Positions 10,701 to 19,162 of a stretch of DNA of 28,155 nucleotides are shown piece after piece. The position numbers and the translations under genes are program-made. Below the pieces are notes generated by a model. It did not search any database and was not told the DNA's origin. It saw only the letters and a program-made list of their open reading frames with translations. This DNA comes from Phallusia fumigata. Lineage: Eukaryota; Chordata; Ascidiacea; Phlebobranchia; Ascidiidae. Position 1 is the stretch's first letter; every line of letters begins with the position of its first letter. Location: assembly GCA_008931825.1 (NCBI GenBank), contig QXVZ01013634.1, forward strand, positions 1 through 28,155. The letters are read 5' to 3'.

Positions 10701-13424
10701 GTGTATAGTGATGCACCTAATCGGCTAAATTAGGTTCGGACCGAAACCAAATATTTGGCAGTTTTTGCCGAATAAATTCGGCCGAATCAACTGAGTCTTT
10801 TGAGCTGGCTGTTTAAGAATAATTGTTTCAAATCCAGAATACCGAATCCAAGTCTTATATTAACTTTGGCATAATTGCACACATAATTGCAAAGGTATCG
10901 GTGCAGTGGTGTTTTTGACTGCCACACGCAATAATACACAGCGCAGACAAATTGCGCATTCTCATTCTCACATCGTTTTGATGAAATGATATCGGTTCCA
11001 ATTACCTGATATAACAGTAAATTTGGATCTGGATTTGATTCCTTAGGATTCAGATATTCCACTTTGAATATCTCTACTTTCGATTTGATTAGGGCATACT
11101 AATTTACCAAAACACAATCTGATGGCTTATACCTGCACAGCGATGTAAAGGCCAGGAACATTGAATGATTCAAACATAATCTCAGCCAGATATTCACGAT
11201 TTTCTGGAGTGTTCAATGGAGGCTCTGTCTGTAATGCAAGGTTACATTTGTATAAACCAACAGTACTGTTGAAGTTTTATAGCATGTGTATAACTTTGAC
11301 AAACTTTTAGAGCACTCAGATGGCCCCTGTGCACTGTTTTGGTCATCATGTGATGACATCAGCTGTGTAGAACACAGAGTATTCAACACAGAAGCATGTG
11401 CAACTCATCACTGCGCTTATATTTTTAGATTGGGCCAGGTATATATCTGATGGATGTAATATCGTGATTGTGTGCTGTGTTTATTAAATGCCCAGGATTA
11501 ATTCGAAACACTGATGCAGACAAATTCACACAAACTTGTGTTGCAAATGCAGGAAATTAACTTCTTCACAAGGGCTTATTACTGACCATCAGAAAATGAT
11601 GATCCTCAGGTTCCGATCTCATGTATTTGAAAATAATTTGCTCCATAAATTTTTCCATCAGATCCCAATCCTCAACAATTCCATGTCGAACTGGCCACTG
11701 CAGATCAGTATAAAAAATGACATTATATTTGTGTGGTATGATAAAACATGCAAACCTCTCTACTAGTTTTCCTCTTACNCTCAACAATTCCATGTCGAAC
11801 TGGCCACTGCAGATCAGTATAAAAAATGACATTATATTTGTGTGGTATGATAAAACATGCAAACCTCTCTACTAGTTTTCCTCTTACAACTTAGCGCTAC
11901 CTATACAAGGTAAAAATTGTACCAATAACATGCTTATTATTAAACTAAAAACTCCTTCGCAAACACAAAAGCATAGTCTTGCCATTCACAATGCAGCAGC
12001 CAAACAAACAAAATTTTCAGGGGTGCAGTTCTTAATGATTTTACAAATAGTAGAAACTAGTGAAAAAACACTTAAAATACCTTAATAGAATAGTTGGGTT
12101 TGTCTTGAGCTTCATCACCAATGAAAAAATCCAAATCATCAACACCCTTTGCAACCTTTGCACCAACTGAAGCTGATTCCTTGACAGCAATGCCTGGATG
12201 AATAAATAGGTTTATTATTTATACCAGTGTTTCTCAACATTTTTTGATGTTACAGATTTAGAAAAGTTGGTTAGACTTTTGAAACACCAACAATAAGAAT
12301 TTAACAAAGCTGTATTTATTATCATAAAAAAGTTTAGCTATGAAACAGAGCTACTGTTTGGGGTCCTTGAAAAATTAGAACAATGCACCAGATTTATACA
12401 TAAAATATATGTGAGAACAAACAGTTTGAATCCATAAAAGTATTTAGGACCAACGAATTTGACATGGAGCATTATATCAATACATTAATTGGCGCATGTT
12501 TTTTTTATTGCATTTAAACCTTTAGTAAGCACTTGTACATGAAATAAATTGAGCATGAAAGAGGAAAGAATACACTTTACAATAGTTTAAGGATGTTCAA
12601 TGTAGAATAGCTGGCTAATCTAAAAGAGTTGTTTCGAATCCAGAATATCAAATCCAAGTCTTATATTAATTTTGGTAGAATGGCACACAGAATTGTATGT
12701 AACAAAGCAACAACAAATGACTGTTTATTTAACTTTAAAAAGGCCTTCAAGGGAGATCTTTTACGTCTAAACAACGTCAGACGTGCAGTAACGTTTGAAG
12801 TTTATAACGTTTGTTAGCAAAAGCCTAAGTCAGTAGGGCAACTACTATTTGCCACCACAAATTTACAACTAAAATGAGTTGCATGATCAACGACGCATTT
12901 GAATTTTTGCTGATGCTGCAGAAAATTGTTGCGATTGTCCCGTTATTTAGTTGCACCCGTATGTTGTTATTATTCACTGTCACGTTAAACACGAGTGGCT
13001 ATTTGCCAAAAAGGAATGGAACAGTGCTGTATCGGCGCCTGTTGCGTCTGTGAATGTCACTCGCATTCACACAAAAAGCAGACGAATTGCACATGCTCGT
13101 TTACACGCTGTTTTTGACAAAATAATATCGGTTCCAATTACCCGATATAAACGGCAGATTTGGATTCGATATTCTACTTTGAACATCCCTACAATGGTTT
13201 TAGGTAAGGCTTTTCTATGCTACAACTTTTTTATCTCAACAGTATGATGAATCTTACATGAGGGCATGATGAACTGGGGTTCTGTGTTTCCCGCATATCC
13301 AAGCTTTGTGTACCTGAAAATAAAACAAATAATCAAGATTAGAGATGAAAAATAGATATACCATGATGCATACATACCCTGTTCCAATGTCAACCACACA
13401 GGCAGGCAATGTTCCCATAGCCAT
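4638..13424 (-). CDS. ACTR3: Actin-related protein 3 (Arp3), 11 of probably 12 coding exons
   Basis: Arp3 is the ATP-binding, actin-fold subunit that with Arp2 forms the nucleation template of the Arp2/3 complex for branched actin filaments in the cytoplasm. Exons (genome order reversed): 13378-13424, 13258-13313, 12081-12193, 11587-11697, 11133-11228, 9146-9253 (second copy 10533-10640), 8230-8373, 7550-7723, 6705-6797, 5121-5246, 4638-4721. All borders are GT-AG and all phases join. They sum to 1152 bases (384 residues); the animal protein is about 418, so one terminal exon of about 30 codons is missing. Diagnostic stretches include [21 protein letters not shown] without its last residue, [14 protein letters not shown] (phosphate loop 2) and [16 protein letters not shown]. 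The start ATG has A at -3 and an in-frame TAG seven codons upstream. Identity is certain; only the C-terminal end and the duplicated pieces are unresolved. Confidence 0.97.
5121..5246 (-). CDS. ACTR3: Arp3 coding exon 10
   Basis: Forty-two codons: [19 protein letters not shown], the adenine-binding loop (LSGGSTMF), then [15 protein letters not shown] and a variable tail LSSGTIT. Acceptor tgtgcag, donor gtaagt. Confidence 0.96.
5377..5800. mobile_element. hAT-type non-autonomous element (424 bp) in Arp3 intron 9
   Basis: The ends are CAGTGATTCCCAACC and, inverted, CAGTGTTTCCCAACC (14 of 15 identical). A perfect 8-base target duplication CTATAACT flanks it at 5369-5376 and 5801-5808, as hAT transposases produce. 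Subterminal GCGTACCAC repeats occur at both ends. There is no transposase ORF. Confidence 0.92.
5935..6565. mobile_element. hAT-type non-autonomous element (631 bp) in Arp3 intron 9
   Basis: The ends are CAGTATTTTCCAACC and, inverted, CAGTGGTTCCCAACC (12 of 15). The flanks CACTAGGG (5927-5934) and CACTATGA (6566-6573) match at six of eight, an aged target duplication. It has the same terminal family as the neighbour at 5377-5800 but unrelated internal sequence, and no coding capacity. Confidence 0.75.
6705..6797 (-). CDS. ACTR3: Arp3 coding exon 9
   Basis: Thirty-one codons in phase 0, from [11 protein letters not shown] to [12 protein letters not shown], matching the helix before the adenosine-binding loop. 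Acceptor ttttcag, donor gtaagt. It is followed by a 1458-base intron that holds two hAT-like elements back to back. Confidence 0.95.
7550..7723 (-). CDS. ACTR3: Arp3 coding exon 8
   Basis: Fifty-eight codons in phase 0, starting [17 protein letters not shown], through an Arp3-specific insert ([16 protein letters not shown]), ending with [15 protein letters not shown]. The insert separates Arp3 from conventional actin and Arp2. Acceptor atctag, donor gtatgt. Confidence 0.95.
7821..7933 (-). ncRNA. C/D box snoRNA, copy 1, in Arp3 intron 7
   Basis: Read on the Arp3 strand the order is: stem AAGCGC, box C AUGAUGA (7920-7926), box D' CUGA (7870-7873), box C' AUGAUGA (7854-7860), box D CUGA (7827-7830), closing stem GUGCUU. 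The six stem pairs include one G-U. The candidate guide before D reads GUGCACAGGGGCCAU and before D' UGUGUUCUGCACAG. The 3' end is 97 bases before the 3' splice site, close to the spacing typical of intron-processed C/D snoRNAs. A near-identical copy lies in intron 4. I do not know the RNA target and leave it unnamed. Confidence 0.75.
8230..8373 (-). CDS. ACTR3: Arp3 coding exon 7
   Basis: Forty-eight codons: [20 protein letters not shown], then [20 protein letters not shown], ending KAVK. This is subdomain 4 of the actin fold. Acceptor cattag, donor gttagt. The first 13 bases of a second copy occur at 9747-9759 and break off at the N at 9746. Confidence 0.95.
9146..9253 (-). CDS. ACTR3: Arp3 coding exon 6
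   Basis: Thirty-six codons in phase 0 containing [17 protein letters not shown], phosphate loop 2 of the actin ATPase fold, which grips the nucleotide phosphates. Acceptor ttgcag, donor gtaagt. This copy is contiguous with the complete exon 7, so it is the one to use in a gene model. Confidence 0.95.
9319..9688. mobile_element. hAT-family MITE in Arp3 intron 5 (downstream assembly copy)
   Basis: Same element as 10706-11076 with a few base differences. In this copy the sequence runs on to 9745, where the N interrupts it at the position equivalent to the last base of exon 5. The left and right ends pair only weakly and no target duplication is clear. Confidence 0.55.
10533..10640 (-). CDS. ACTR3: Arp3 exon 6, upstream copy (allelic duplicate)
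   Basis: Encodes the same 36 residues as the copy at 9146-9253, from [13 protein letters not shown] to THVIPV. The one coding difference I see (TCA for TCG, Ser) is silent. Both copies have intact splice sites. A transcript using both would insert 36 extra residues in frame, which no Arp3 has. I take this as one of two haplotypes left side by side by the assembly. Confidence 0.85.
10706..11076. mobile_element. hAT-family MITE in Arp3 intron 5 (upstream assembly copy)
   Basis: It begins TAGTGATGCACCTAATCGG, a hAT-like end, and closes with the inverse of TAGAGATATTCAAAGTGG. The interior matches the element at 12588-13191. It is the allelic counterpart of 9319-9688, not a separate insertion. 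Confidence 0.55.
11133..11228 (-). CDS. ACTR3: Arp3 coding exon 5
   Basis: Thirty-two codons in phase 0 beginning [20 protein letters not shown] and ending LYIAVQ, the core helix and strand before the second actin subdomain. Acceptor attacag, donor gtataa. The intron that precedes it (11229-11586) carries a snoRNA copy. Confidence 0.95.
11310..11418 (-). ncRNA. C/D box snoRNA, copy 2, in Arp3 intron 4
   Basis: Homologue of the copy in intron 7. Box C GUGAUGA (11405-11411), D' CUGA (11359-11362), C' AUGAUGA (11343-11349), D CUGA (11316-11319), with a terminal stem of five pairs (AGCGC against GUGCU, one G-U). The guide before D is identical in the two copies; the one before D' differs at the sixth base (ACACAG for GCACAG). 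The 3' end is 81 bases from the 3' splice site. The flanking intron sequence is not shared, so the unit of conservation is the RNA itself. Confidence 0.75.
11587..11697 (-). CDS. ACTR3: Arp3 coding exon 4
   Basis: Thirty-seven codons in phase 0: [20 protein letters not shown] onward to EPEDHHFLM. This contains the highly conserved P-x-R-H-G-I-V-x-D-W segment of actins and Arps. Acceptor gatctgcag, donor gtcagt. The first 27 bases of the exon are present a second time at 11780-11806, just across an N, and should be ignored when building the transcript. Confidence 0.95.
11671..11887. repeat. 108-bp exact repeat around an N in exon 4/intron 3
   Basis: 11671-11778 is repeated base for base at 11780-11887 with N at 11779. 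The second copy includes 27 bases of exon 4 and its acceptor. This is an unmerged contig overlap. Confidence 0.9.
12081..12193 (-). CDS. ACTR3: Arp3 coding exon 3
   Basis: Completes the Cys codon and encodes 37 residues including AVKESA and [13 protein letters not shown], the segment aligned to the actin DNase-loop region in Arp3. Ends in phase 0 at donor gtattt. The region is slightly shorter and more divergent than human Arp3, as is usual for this surface loop. Confidence 0.95.
12588..13191. mobile_element. hAT-type non-autonomous element (604 bp) in Arp3 intron 2
   Basis: Terminal inverted repeats TAAGGATGTTCAATGTAGAA and TAGGGATGTTCAAAGTAGAA; flanking 8-mers CAATAGTT (12580-12587) and CAATGGTT (13192-13199) match at seven of eight. 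Internal sequence, including ATATCGGTTCCAATTACC, is shared with the elements at 9319-9688 and 10706-11076, so they form one family. Confidence 0.8.
13258..13313 (-). CDS. ACTR3: Arp3 coding exon 2
   Basis: Encodes [18 protein letters not shown], nearly invariant in animal Arp3. It enters with one base completing the Gly codon and leaves with one base of a Cys codon. Acceptor ttttcag, donor gtaaga. The next intron is 1064 bases long and contains a 604-base hAT-like element. Confidence 0.95.
13378..13424 (-). CDS. ACTR3: Arp3 coding exon 1
   Basis: Fifteen codons plus two bases, beginning [15 protein letters not shown], the first beta strand and phosphate loop 1 of the actin fold. The donor is gtatgt. 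The following intron is only 64 bases (13314-13377). The ATG is preceded by CTCAAA; an in-frame TAG lies seven codons upstream, so translation starts here or at the ATG two codons on. Confidence 0.95.
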
Positions 13425-13473
13425 TTTGAGGCTGATTTTAAACTAAACTCACAAAAGTACAAAAATGGCTGAT
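13425..13473 (-). other. ACTR3: Arp3 5' UTR segment with acceptor upstream of the ATG
   Basis: On the gene strand a clear acceptor (ggtttttcag) ends at 13474, 49 bases before the start ATG. The mRNA therefore either has an upstream non-coding exon or is a target for spliced-leader trans-splicing, which is known in Ciona. The segment contains an in-frame TAG and no earlier ATG. Confidence 0.6.
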
Positions 13474-13752
13474 CTGAAAAACCAACATGTTGTTCCAGTG
13501 AGGTTAGGTTTTATGTGGCTAGACCAACAGCGATATGATATAAATGCATGGTATTGCTGTTGGGCAAAATATTAATATCTTGGTTGTCTAACATAACATT
13601 TGCAGTTAAAATCCATGCAATAACTTTTGCACCTGATCCATGTTTGCATAATTCTGTATGATTCTTTTTGTCATGCTGATATACTTGGAAGGTCAAAGCA
13701 CTTTGTTTTTAGGACAAAAAATTAATCATACAATACAATTGATCTACTAATA

Positions 13753-13799
13753 CTCGTAACAAAACTTTAGTTTTTTCAAAGCTTTGAACTTGTTACGAG
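13753..13799. repeat. Perfect 10-bp hairpin enclosing a palindrome
   Basis: CTCGTAACAA (13753-13762) and TTGTTACGAG (13790-13799) are exact inverse complements around a 27-base loop. The loop contains TCAAAGCTTTGA, itself a perfect 12-base palindrome. It lies about 330 bases upstream of the Arp3 ATG. It may be a structured RNA, a transposon remnant or chance. Confidence 0.5.
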
Positions 13800-14093
13800 A
13801 GTTAGAATTGAATTGGGGCCTAGTATACTGCATACTAACTTATGTAGAACGCCTTTTTGACTGTTTTTAAAGTAAAAAGGTTGAAAAGTTCAAAATAATA
13901 TTGTTTGATAGATAGACATAAGCCAAACAGAAAATTTACATTTTTTCATAGATACATCCACACAGACACGCAAACAGTGACGTATACATTGACATGGTTT
14001 TTATTATTAGATACAATTACTAAATATAACTTTTTCAAATGTGGAAATAAAAAACAAATCCCTGTAACGTTAAAACCGTGGGATCCACCTTAC

Positions 14094-14147
14094 CTCGGAA
14101 ACGTCGAGGAAGACCGCGTATTTTATCCTAGCCTCAGTAACCATTTT
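14094..14147 (-). other. Possible upstream exon of Arp3 (or of an unidentified minus-strand gene)
   Basis: The minus strand reads ATG at 14147 followed by 16 open codons (MVTEARIKYAVFLDVSE) into a consensus donor GAG|gtaagg at 14093. Splicing to the acceptor at 13474 would give an upstream ORF of 28 codons ending in TAA, so as part of the Arp3 mRNA it would be 5' UTR. It may also belong to another gene or be chance. No core promoter element is evident to its right. Confidence 0.35.
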
Positions 14148-16895
14148 CTATCAACATCATAATAAATATTACACTGAAAGGTCACACTTAATAGCATGTA
14201 GACTTACAATTACAGGAGAATAATTACTCAAGATTACAAAATTACTCTAAAAAATAACGTAAAAACACTGTAAAAAATACTTTTGTGTTTTTATTTTTTG
14301 TACGCAAGCAGCAAATTTTGTGTTCTTTTTGAGTGTGCGTAACTTGCATAAAATGAAATGGGACTTGTCTTTCGGTTATTCGCTTGAGTCGAATTTGAGT
14401 GTGATTGTATTTAGGTTTTCAAGCTTGTCCCCTGGACTGTCTGTGACCAATTAAGTTTCCAGACCAATCTAAAGAGAGGGAAATGTCATTTTGACAGAAA
14501 ATCCACCTGACAATCTGCTGAACAGGCTCAAACAAACCAAGACAGTTTTACCATGAAAGCGAATAAATGGCACGAAATGTATGAACGCATAAAATGTTAA
14601 CAAGATAAAGGCCGAATGACTACAGGAATACAAGACCATTTCGAGGTAAGAAAATTAGTAATACATTTCCGTCTATTTGTCCAACAATATTTACATCATG
14701 TTTGGAACAATTGTGTATCTTTTATTTTCTGAATAGACAAACCGTACGTAATCGAGAGCGTACGTATTCTACCTAATCTAACCTTTTATTGTTCTGAGAA
14801 GAACCTGATTTTTACCCCCTTTTGAAAAATGACATATTACATCATAGTTAAAGAACTATGACGTTACAGTACGTGTTGAGTGAAACGAAACGACAAATAA
14901 ACAAACAAGCAACTTTTTTATCATGTTTATAAATTTTAGTGAAACGGATCCAAAAAGCGACAAATGTCAAATTGTGCCTGTGGGGGCAATTCGTTTCACG
15001 TTAAGAACCGCTGACTTGAGCGAAAACGTCAGAAATGTTGCACTAGAAGTGATAAACATAACGGCAGCATGTTAAACCATCGAAAAACAATTCGTCTGTG
15101 ATCCTCTTTACGTCCTCATAGAAAGTAGCAGACAATCATTGCGACCAGTTTATGTCATTGTTATTCTTAACATCACAGCTACAAAAAACCCGAATTCACA
15201 CTTACATGTTCCCATGTCCTTTAACATTACATGTTACAGTTGATTGTCATACAAAATCGCGTGCAACTGCAGTCTTTAAAAAAGACTGACGCTGCAGATT
15301 AAAAATCAAATCCTGCTCAGGGATCATGGCAGTTTGCGCGAACCTGGCCTTAAGCTAAACCCGTCATAAAAACGCTTTAGGTCTCCGCTGTGTGTAGGAA
15401 GAGCTTTTCAGAACGTCTTTGCAGAGTTTGGCCTTAAAGAAAATTGTGTGTTTAATTTTTACTTTAAATAAAATGTCAGACATTAGGAATATGCTTGACT
15501 AGTTTTTTGTCTGAGTGGGTTTAGGTATTTTATGCATGTTTGTTGCCACCACGTACGCGTATCTTGGAATAAGTGGGATTAGATTTGCCATCAATAATTA
15601 ATGGTCGATTGCCCGACGTTTTGTTAGCCGACTGTCAGGCTATATTTTGCTGCGTGTATTGTTCGTTTTTTTTTAGGGCAAAATGTCATTATCCTATGCC
15701 TAATACAGGCGCTTTTGTTATTTGTGGTTGATTTTTGATACACTCCAAATTCTTGAAACCACTCCGTTTGTTTGTTGTTTTCGAGCAAACAAACGATTTC
15801 CTTAGCAACTTCTCAACGGGCTTACATGACAAAACTGGTGAGGTTTTGTTAACACTTGCATCGCATGACTTAAGTTTCAGCCGTTAGAACTCGTCAAGTA
15901 CTAAAGTTATATCGTCACCACGTGGTTAACACCTAATCCACATGTGTACAAATAGATTAGGCAGGCTTGACAGAAGCTGCAGGGCATGGTCCAAAAATGA
16001 ATATGCGCTCACATACAATTCAAAGTCGCTCCAAATCACATTATAGACAACAATAGTGTCACATATAGAGCAGTCTTCCGGATAGGGGCTCGCTTAAGAC
16101 TCTCGGCTGGACGGATTTAAAATTTATGCGAAGAAAATTCGCCTCAGCAGGTGGAAGAAAAAAGCGCAGTCAGTCTCTAGAAAATGATCAAATTGGCTGG
16201 TCGTACCAATTTGCCCAACATCCTTCAACAATCTTCCCAGGGATAAATTATTCACGCTTGTAAGTACAGACAAGTGTTATCGCCGTAATGCAATCTCCGG
16301 GGTCTCAAATTGACCGGAGCTGAGCTAAGGTTTGTGCTAAGGTTGAACGACAGCGGGTGACAGGAAAAGGAAAAATGATTTAGTTTCAAGTGTACAGTAC
16401 TCGGGGGGAAAAGAAGCTGCAGAAATGCGCGAAGTTGCAAAATTGACTGCAAATTGTTTTGTTTGTGATAGATTTTTTAGTTTGAATAACGCAGATAGCT
16501 TTATTCAGGTGCGACTATAGACACAGCTATATACCGTTGAGAAGAATTTTCAATAAGACGCTGTCCGCATGTTTAGGAAATGACACTTATGTATCATGCA
16601 TTTTAGTCAGGTCTGAAGAAAATATTCGATTGTCTTACGCATTGAGGACGTTAAAAACTTTTTTAAAGCGTTTTTATGCAGATAAATTGCTCGCCCCGGG
16701 GTGAATAAAATTTTTGCACGCATTGTTGCCTATTTTACACGTCTTGACTCTACATGTGGTGCGATTTGCAATTATTACACTTAGCTTGAGTGGACCTTGT
16801 CCAATGCTCAAAAAGAAACCTGACTCGTTATATACAGTTGGGGTAGTATTGTGGAATCGTAGATTCTAAAAGTGCAGGACTTAATGGTAGGGTAT
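14148..16895. other. 2.7-kb intergenic stretch, one short hairpin
   Basis: I find no coding exon on either strand. The one clear structure is CAGTCTTT aaa AAAGACTG at 15270-15288, an 8-bp stem with a 3-base loop, next to two CTGCAG sites. This lies between the Arp3 5' end and the rightward region, so regulatory sequence for either side could be here, but no specific site can be supported. Confidence 0.45.
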
Positions 16896-17034
16896 GGGTG
16901 TAGCCAAGGGGCGAAAATTTCCAAATTGTATGTCAAGGTAAGTCACCCTAAAAAAATCTCTAAGTTGTGCATTGTGCGGGTTAACTTTGAAAATATTTCG
17001 CCACTTCCAAAATTTTGGGCTGGCTACGCCATCG
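16896..17034. repeat. Inverted repeat, MITE-like
   Basis: GGGTGTAGCCAAGGGGCGAAA at the left resembles the inverse of the right arm, GATGGCGTAGCCAGCCCAAA, both leading into AAATTT. The arms are about 25 bases with a spacer near 90. The terminal GGCGTAGCCA motif suggests a DNA-transposon end; the target duplication is not visible. Confidence 0.4.
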
Positions 17035-17538
17035 GGTAGGGGTAAACAAAACCAAAAAAAATTATCAGGCAAATATATACGCAACAAACACCTTTTGGAC
17101 TTGCACTGCAGTTGTCAACAGCAAACTGCTGCGGTGAACCGCAAGATTTTTAGACATGCGTGTGTTTGATAACAAACGTGCGCCATTTGTTACGCAGTGT
17201 GTCATGACATTCATTGTGGTTGCAAGCACCAGAAAAATAAATGCACTAACTACGGTTTAAAACTTAGGTCAAAATCTAGGCGACTCAAAAGCGTGTAAAA
17301 ACTCAATGGGGTAACGGCGTTCATCTAACCCCAAACTGTCGAAAATCCGAAAGCTACAGACAAATTCTACGTACTTCCTAGAAAAGAATTCCTAGAGAAC
17401 GATTACGTTGTGAAGGGCATCCTTGTCAGGTTACCTGCAGCTAAAACTGGGGCACTGACCTGTAGGTTACAAAAAGGTTAAAAATAACTCATTGCCGTGG
17501 ATGACTTTATGTTGAAATTTATATCCCAAACCCTAGAG
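17035..17538. other. No recognised feature
   Basis: Short open frames only, none with support from splice sites or motifs. Confidence 0.45.
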
Positions 17539-17881
17539 CAGTGATTCCTAACCTTTCAGGACACTTGACTCGATAACCAATGGTTTTTTCGGTGTTCTTG
17601 GTGTTTTATGAAACCTTTTAACGATGACGAATTGATGAATTGACAATGCAAATAACAACAACAAAATGTCTCGACTAACAGACAGCTTTAAGAGTATGTT
17701 TCCATGACTGGACGTGAAACAGCAAACTTGAGGGATATGTCATTCACAGTCGATGTCAATCACCAAGCCGCGCATTTGCTCGCATTTTAATTCTTCCCAT
17801 TCTCCTATCTTCTCTTGCTGCTGCAGCACCCAGCTTCCGACAGTTTCTGGCGTGCCAGGGCTCAAAGGTTGACAAACACTC
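17539..17881. mobile_element. Possible decayed hAT-like MITE
   Basis: The left end CAGTGATTCCTAACCTTT pairs imperfectly with the inverse of the right end, GAGTGTTTGTCAACCTTT. This terminal motif recurs in the window. No target duplication is seen and the interior is unrelated to the other elements. Confidence 0.4.
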
Positions 17882-18078
17882 GTCGCCTTGTTGAAAATGA
17901 ACTCAAAATTAGCAATTATGACGAAATAAACATCATTCGGTGTGTAAGTTTTTCTGGCGGGAACATACTGAGCTAGTAGTTACCATTGTCGCAAAGGCTG
18001 CTGGTGTAATTGACCAAGTTCCCGATACGGTATTAAATGTTGTGGTTTTTTCAAGTGTCAGTATGTGGTTAGGGTAGG

Positions 18079-18206
18079 AAATATGTGTTTAAATCTTGGC
18101 GAGTGTTGGAAAACGAAAACTTTTCTCAAATGAGTCACAACAAACTGCCCAGGGTGTCAACTCTGAGCCAAGGGGTGGAATGCAGTTCTTTTGACGACAT
18201 CAGACA
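18079..18206 (+). CDS. Possible coding exon, unidentified
   Basis: An open frame runs to ...QGVECSSFDDIRQ and a donor CAG|gtaata at 18207. It holds an internal ATG (MSHNKLPRVSTLSQ). It ends in phase 0, which does not join in frame to any of the exon candidates further right, so it would belong to another transcript or be chance. The left border is not determined; tag acceptors occur at 18072 and 18077. Confidence 0.3.
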
Positions 18207-18849
18207 GGTAATACGTCATCACACATCTTTATCCTCAAACTTATTTGCCAATGGATCCCCCCAATAATCCTTAGATATTTTGCATGGCTTTTTAATTATG
18301 TACAGCTTTAACACTAATTGTCCAAATGCGCTTGCAGTGGTGCAGTGTTTCGCAGCAGATCTGAGGGGTTTGTCTCGTTAGAATTCGCTATATAAGCGTT
18401 ACATTAAAAAATTAAAGAACATGTTGCAGCAAAATGGCTGAAAACGAATTGCGGCGATCACAGACATACACTTTTGCCCAGTATATCGATTTTAACAACT
18501 TAATATTGATTTACTCGTTTGGGCTGGTCTGTGTTTGAATGATTTTATTTTGACTTTTATGAACAGTGGCACAATTTTGGTCAATACAGTTCCGTGTGTT
18601 GTCAAATTTTAACAGTCTGCTAACATGTTGCTGTGTCTTCTCAATTACTCACGTATACCATGTTTAACATACCATACAGTTTAGGTCGTATTTACCAACG
18701 TGAAAGTATTTTGGAGATCTTATTACAACCCTGGCTATTTCCCTGTTTGCTTCGAGTGAGTGTTTTCCAATTTGCCCACTTCCTCGATCGTGACCTCGAA
18801 ATCAGTTTGCGGAAAGTTATGAAAACAGTTTTTGTGGGTGCGAAAGCAA
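18207..18849. other. No supported gene
   Basis: An 87-codon plus-strand frame at 18633-18896 begins with GTG and partly overlaps the broken minus-strand ORF, so I do not accept it. Nothing else is evident. Confidence 0.4.
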
Positions 18850-19162
18850 TTAGAGATAGACTCGCGTCCGGACAACATGGCTTTGAAACTGCATGAACCC
18901 ATATGCTTCAGCTAACTTGATTAGTAAATCACCGGTCTCATTCTGGCCCGCGTGTCCGTACATGTAAGCCCTTGGTGATATCATGCACGATTTCCACCAT
19001 GACCTCATGCCAAAAGTTACTCTTGTCTGTAAGTTTAAAATGATTAGCAGCGTTAGCAGTCTGCCGAGGCAATACTACTTTCCAATTTTGTCCAACGTAT
19101 TTAGTTTGTGACGGCATAACTGCAAACAAAGTTTTCAAAATGCCTTGTGTTAAATCGGTCAT
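18850..19162 (-). pseudogene. Frameshifted ORF, unidentified
   Basis: An ATG at 19162 opens 74 codons with balanced composition (MTDLTQGILKTLF, later SNFWHEVMVEIVHDITKG and HVRTRGPE) ending in TGA at 18938. One base out of frame the coding character continues directly: ETGDLLIKLAEAYGFMQFQ then SHVVRTRVYL, to TAA at 18850. This looks like one reading frame broken by a single-base shift. I do not recognise the family; a retrocopy or a transposon-derived gene are possible, and so is an assembly base error. It has no introns and no target duplication was identified. Confidence 0.35.

Larger units (their letters stand above)
8361..11133. repeat. 1.4-kb tandem copy split by a single N: unmerged haplotypes
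   Basis: 8361-9745 and 9747-11133 are the same sequence with scattered substitutions and small indels. The junction is exactly the N at 9746, and each copy ends abruptly there, within the exon 7 match and at the exon 5 border. Contig ends overlapping but not joined explain this better than a real duplication. Real unique sequence should contain one exon 6. Confidence 0.85.

Noticed and set aside
12225..12430. CAGTGTTTCTCAACATTTTT as the left end of another hAT element in intron 2
   Set aside because: No matching right end or target duplication could be found.
13511..13696. 61-codon minus-strand frame between the Arp3 ATG and the possible upstream exon
   Set aside because: It begins with GTG and has no splice or motif support; best seen as intron or 5' flank.
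18633..18896. 87-codon plus-strand open frame
   Set aside because: It starts with GTG and overlaps the broken minus-strand ORF, with no motif.
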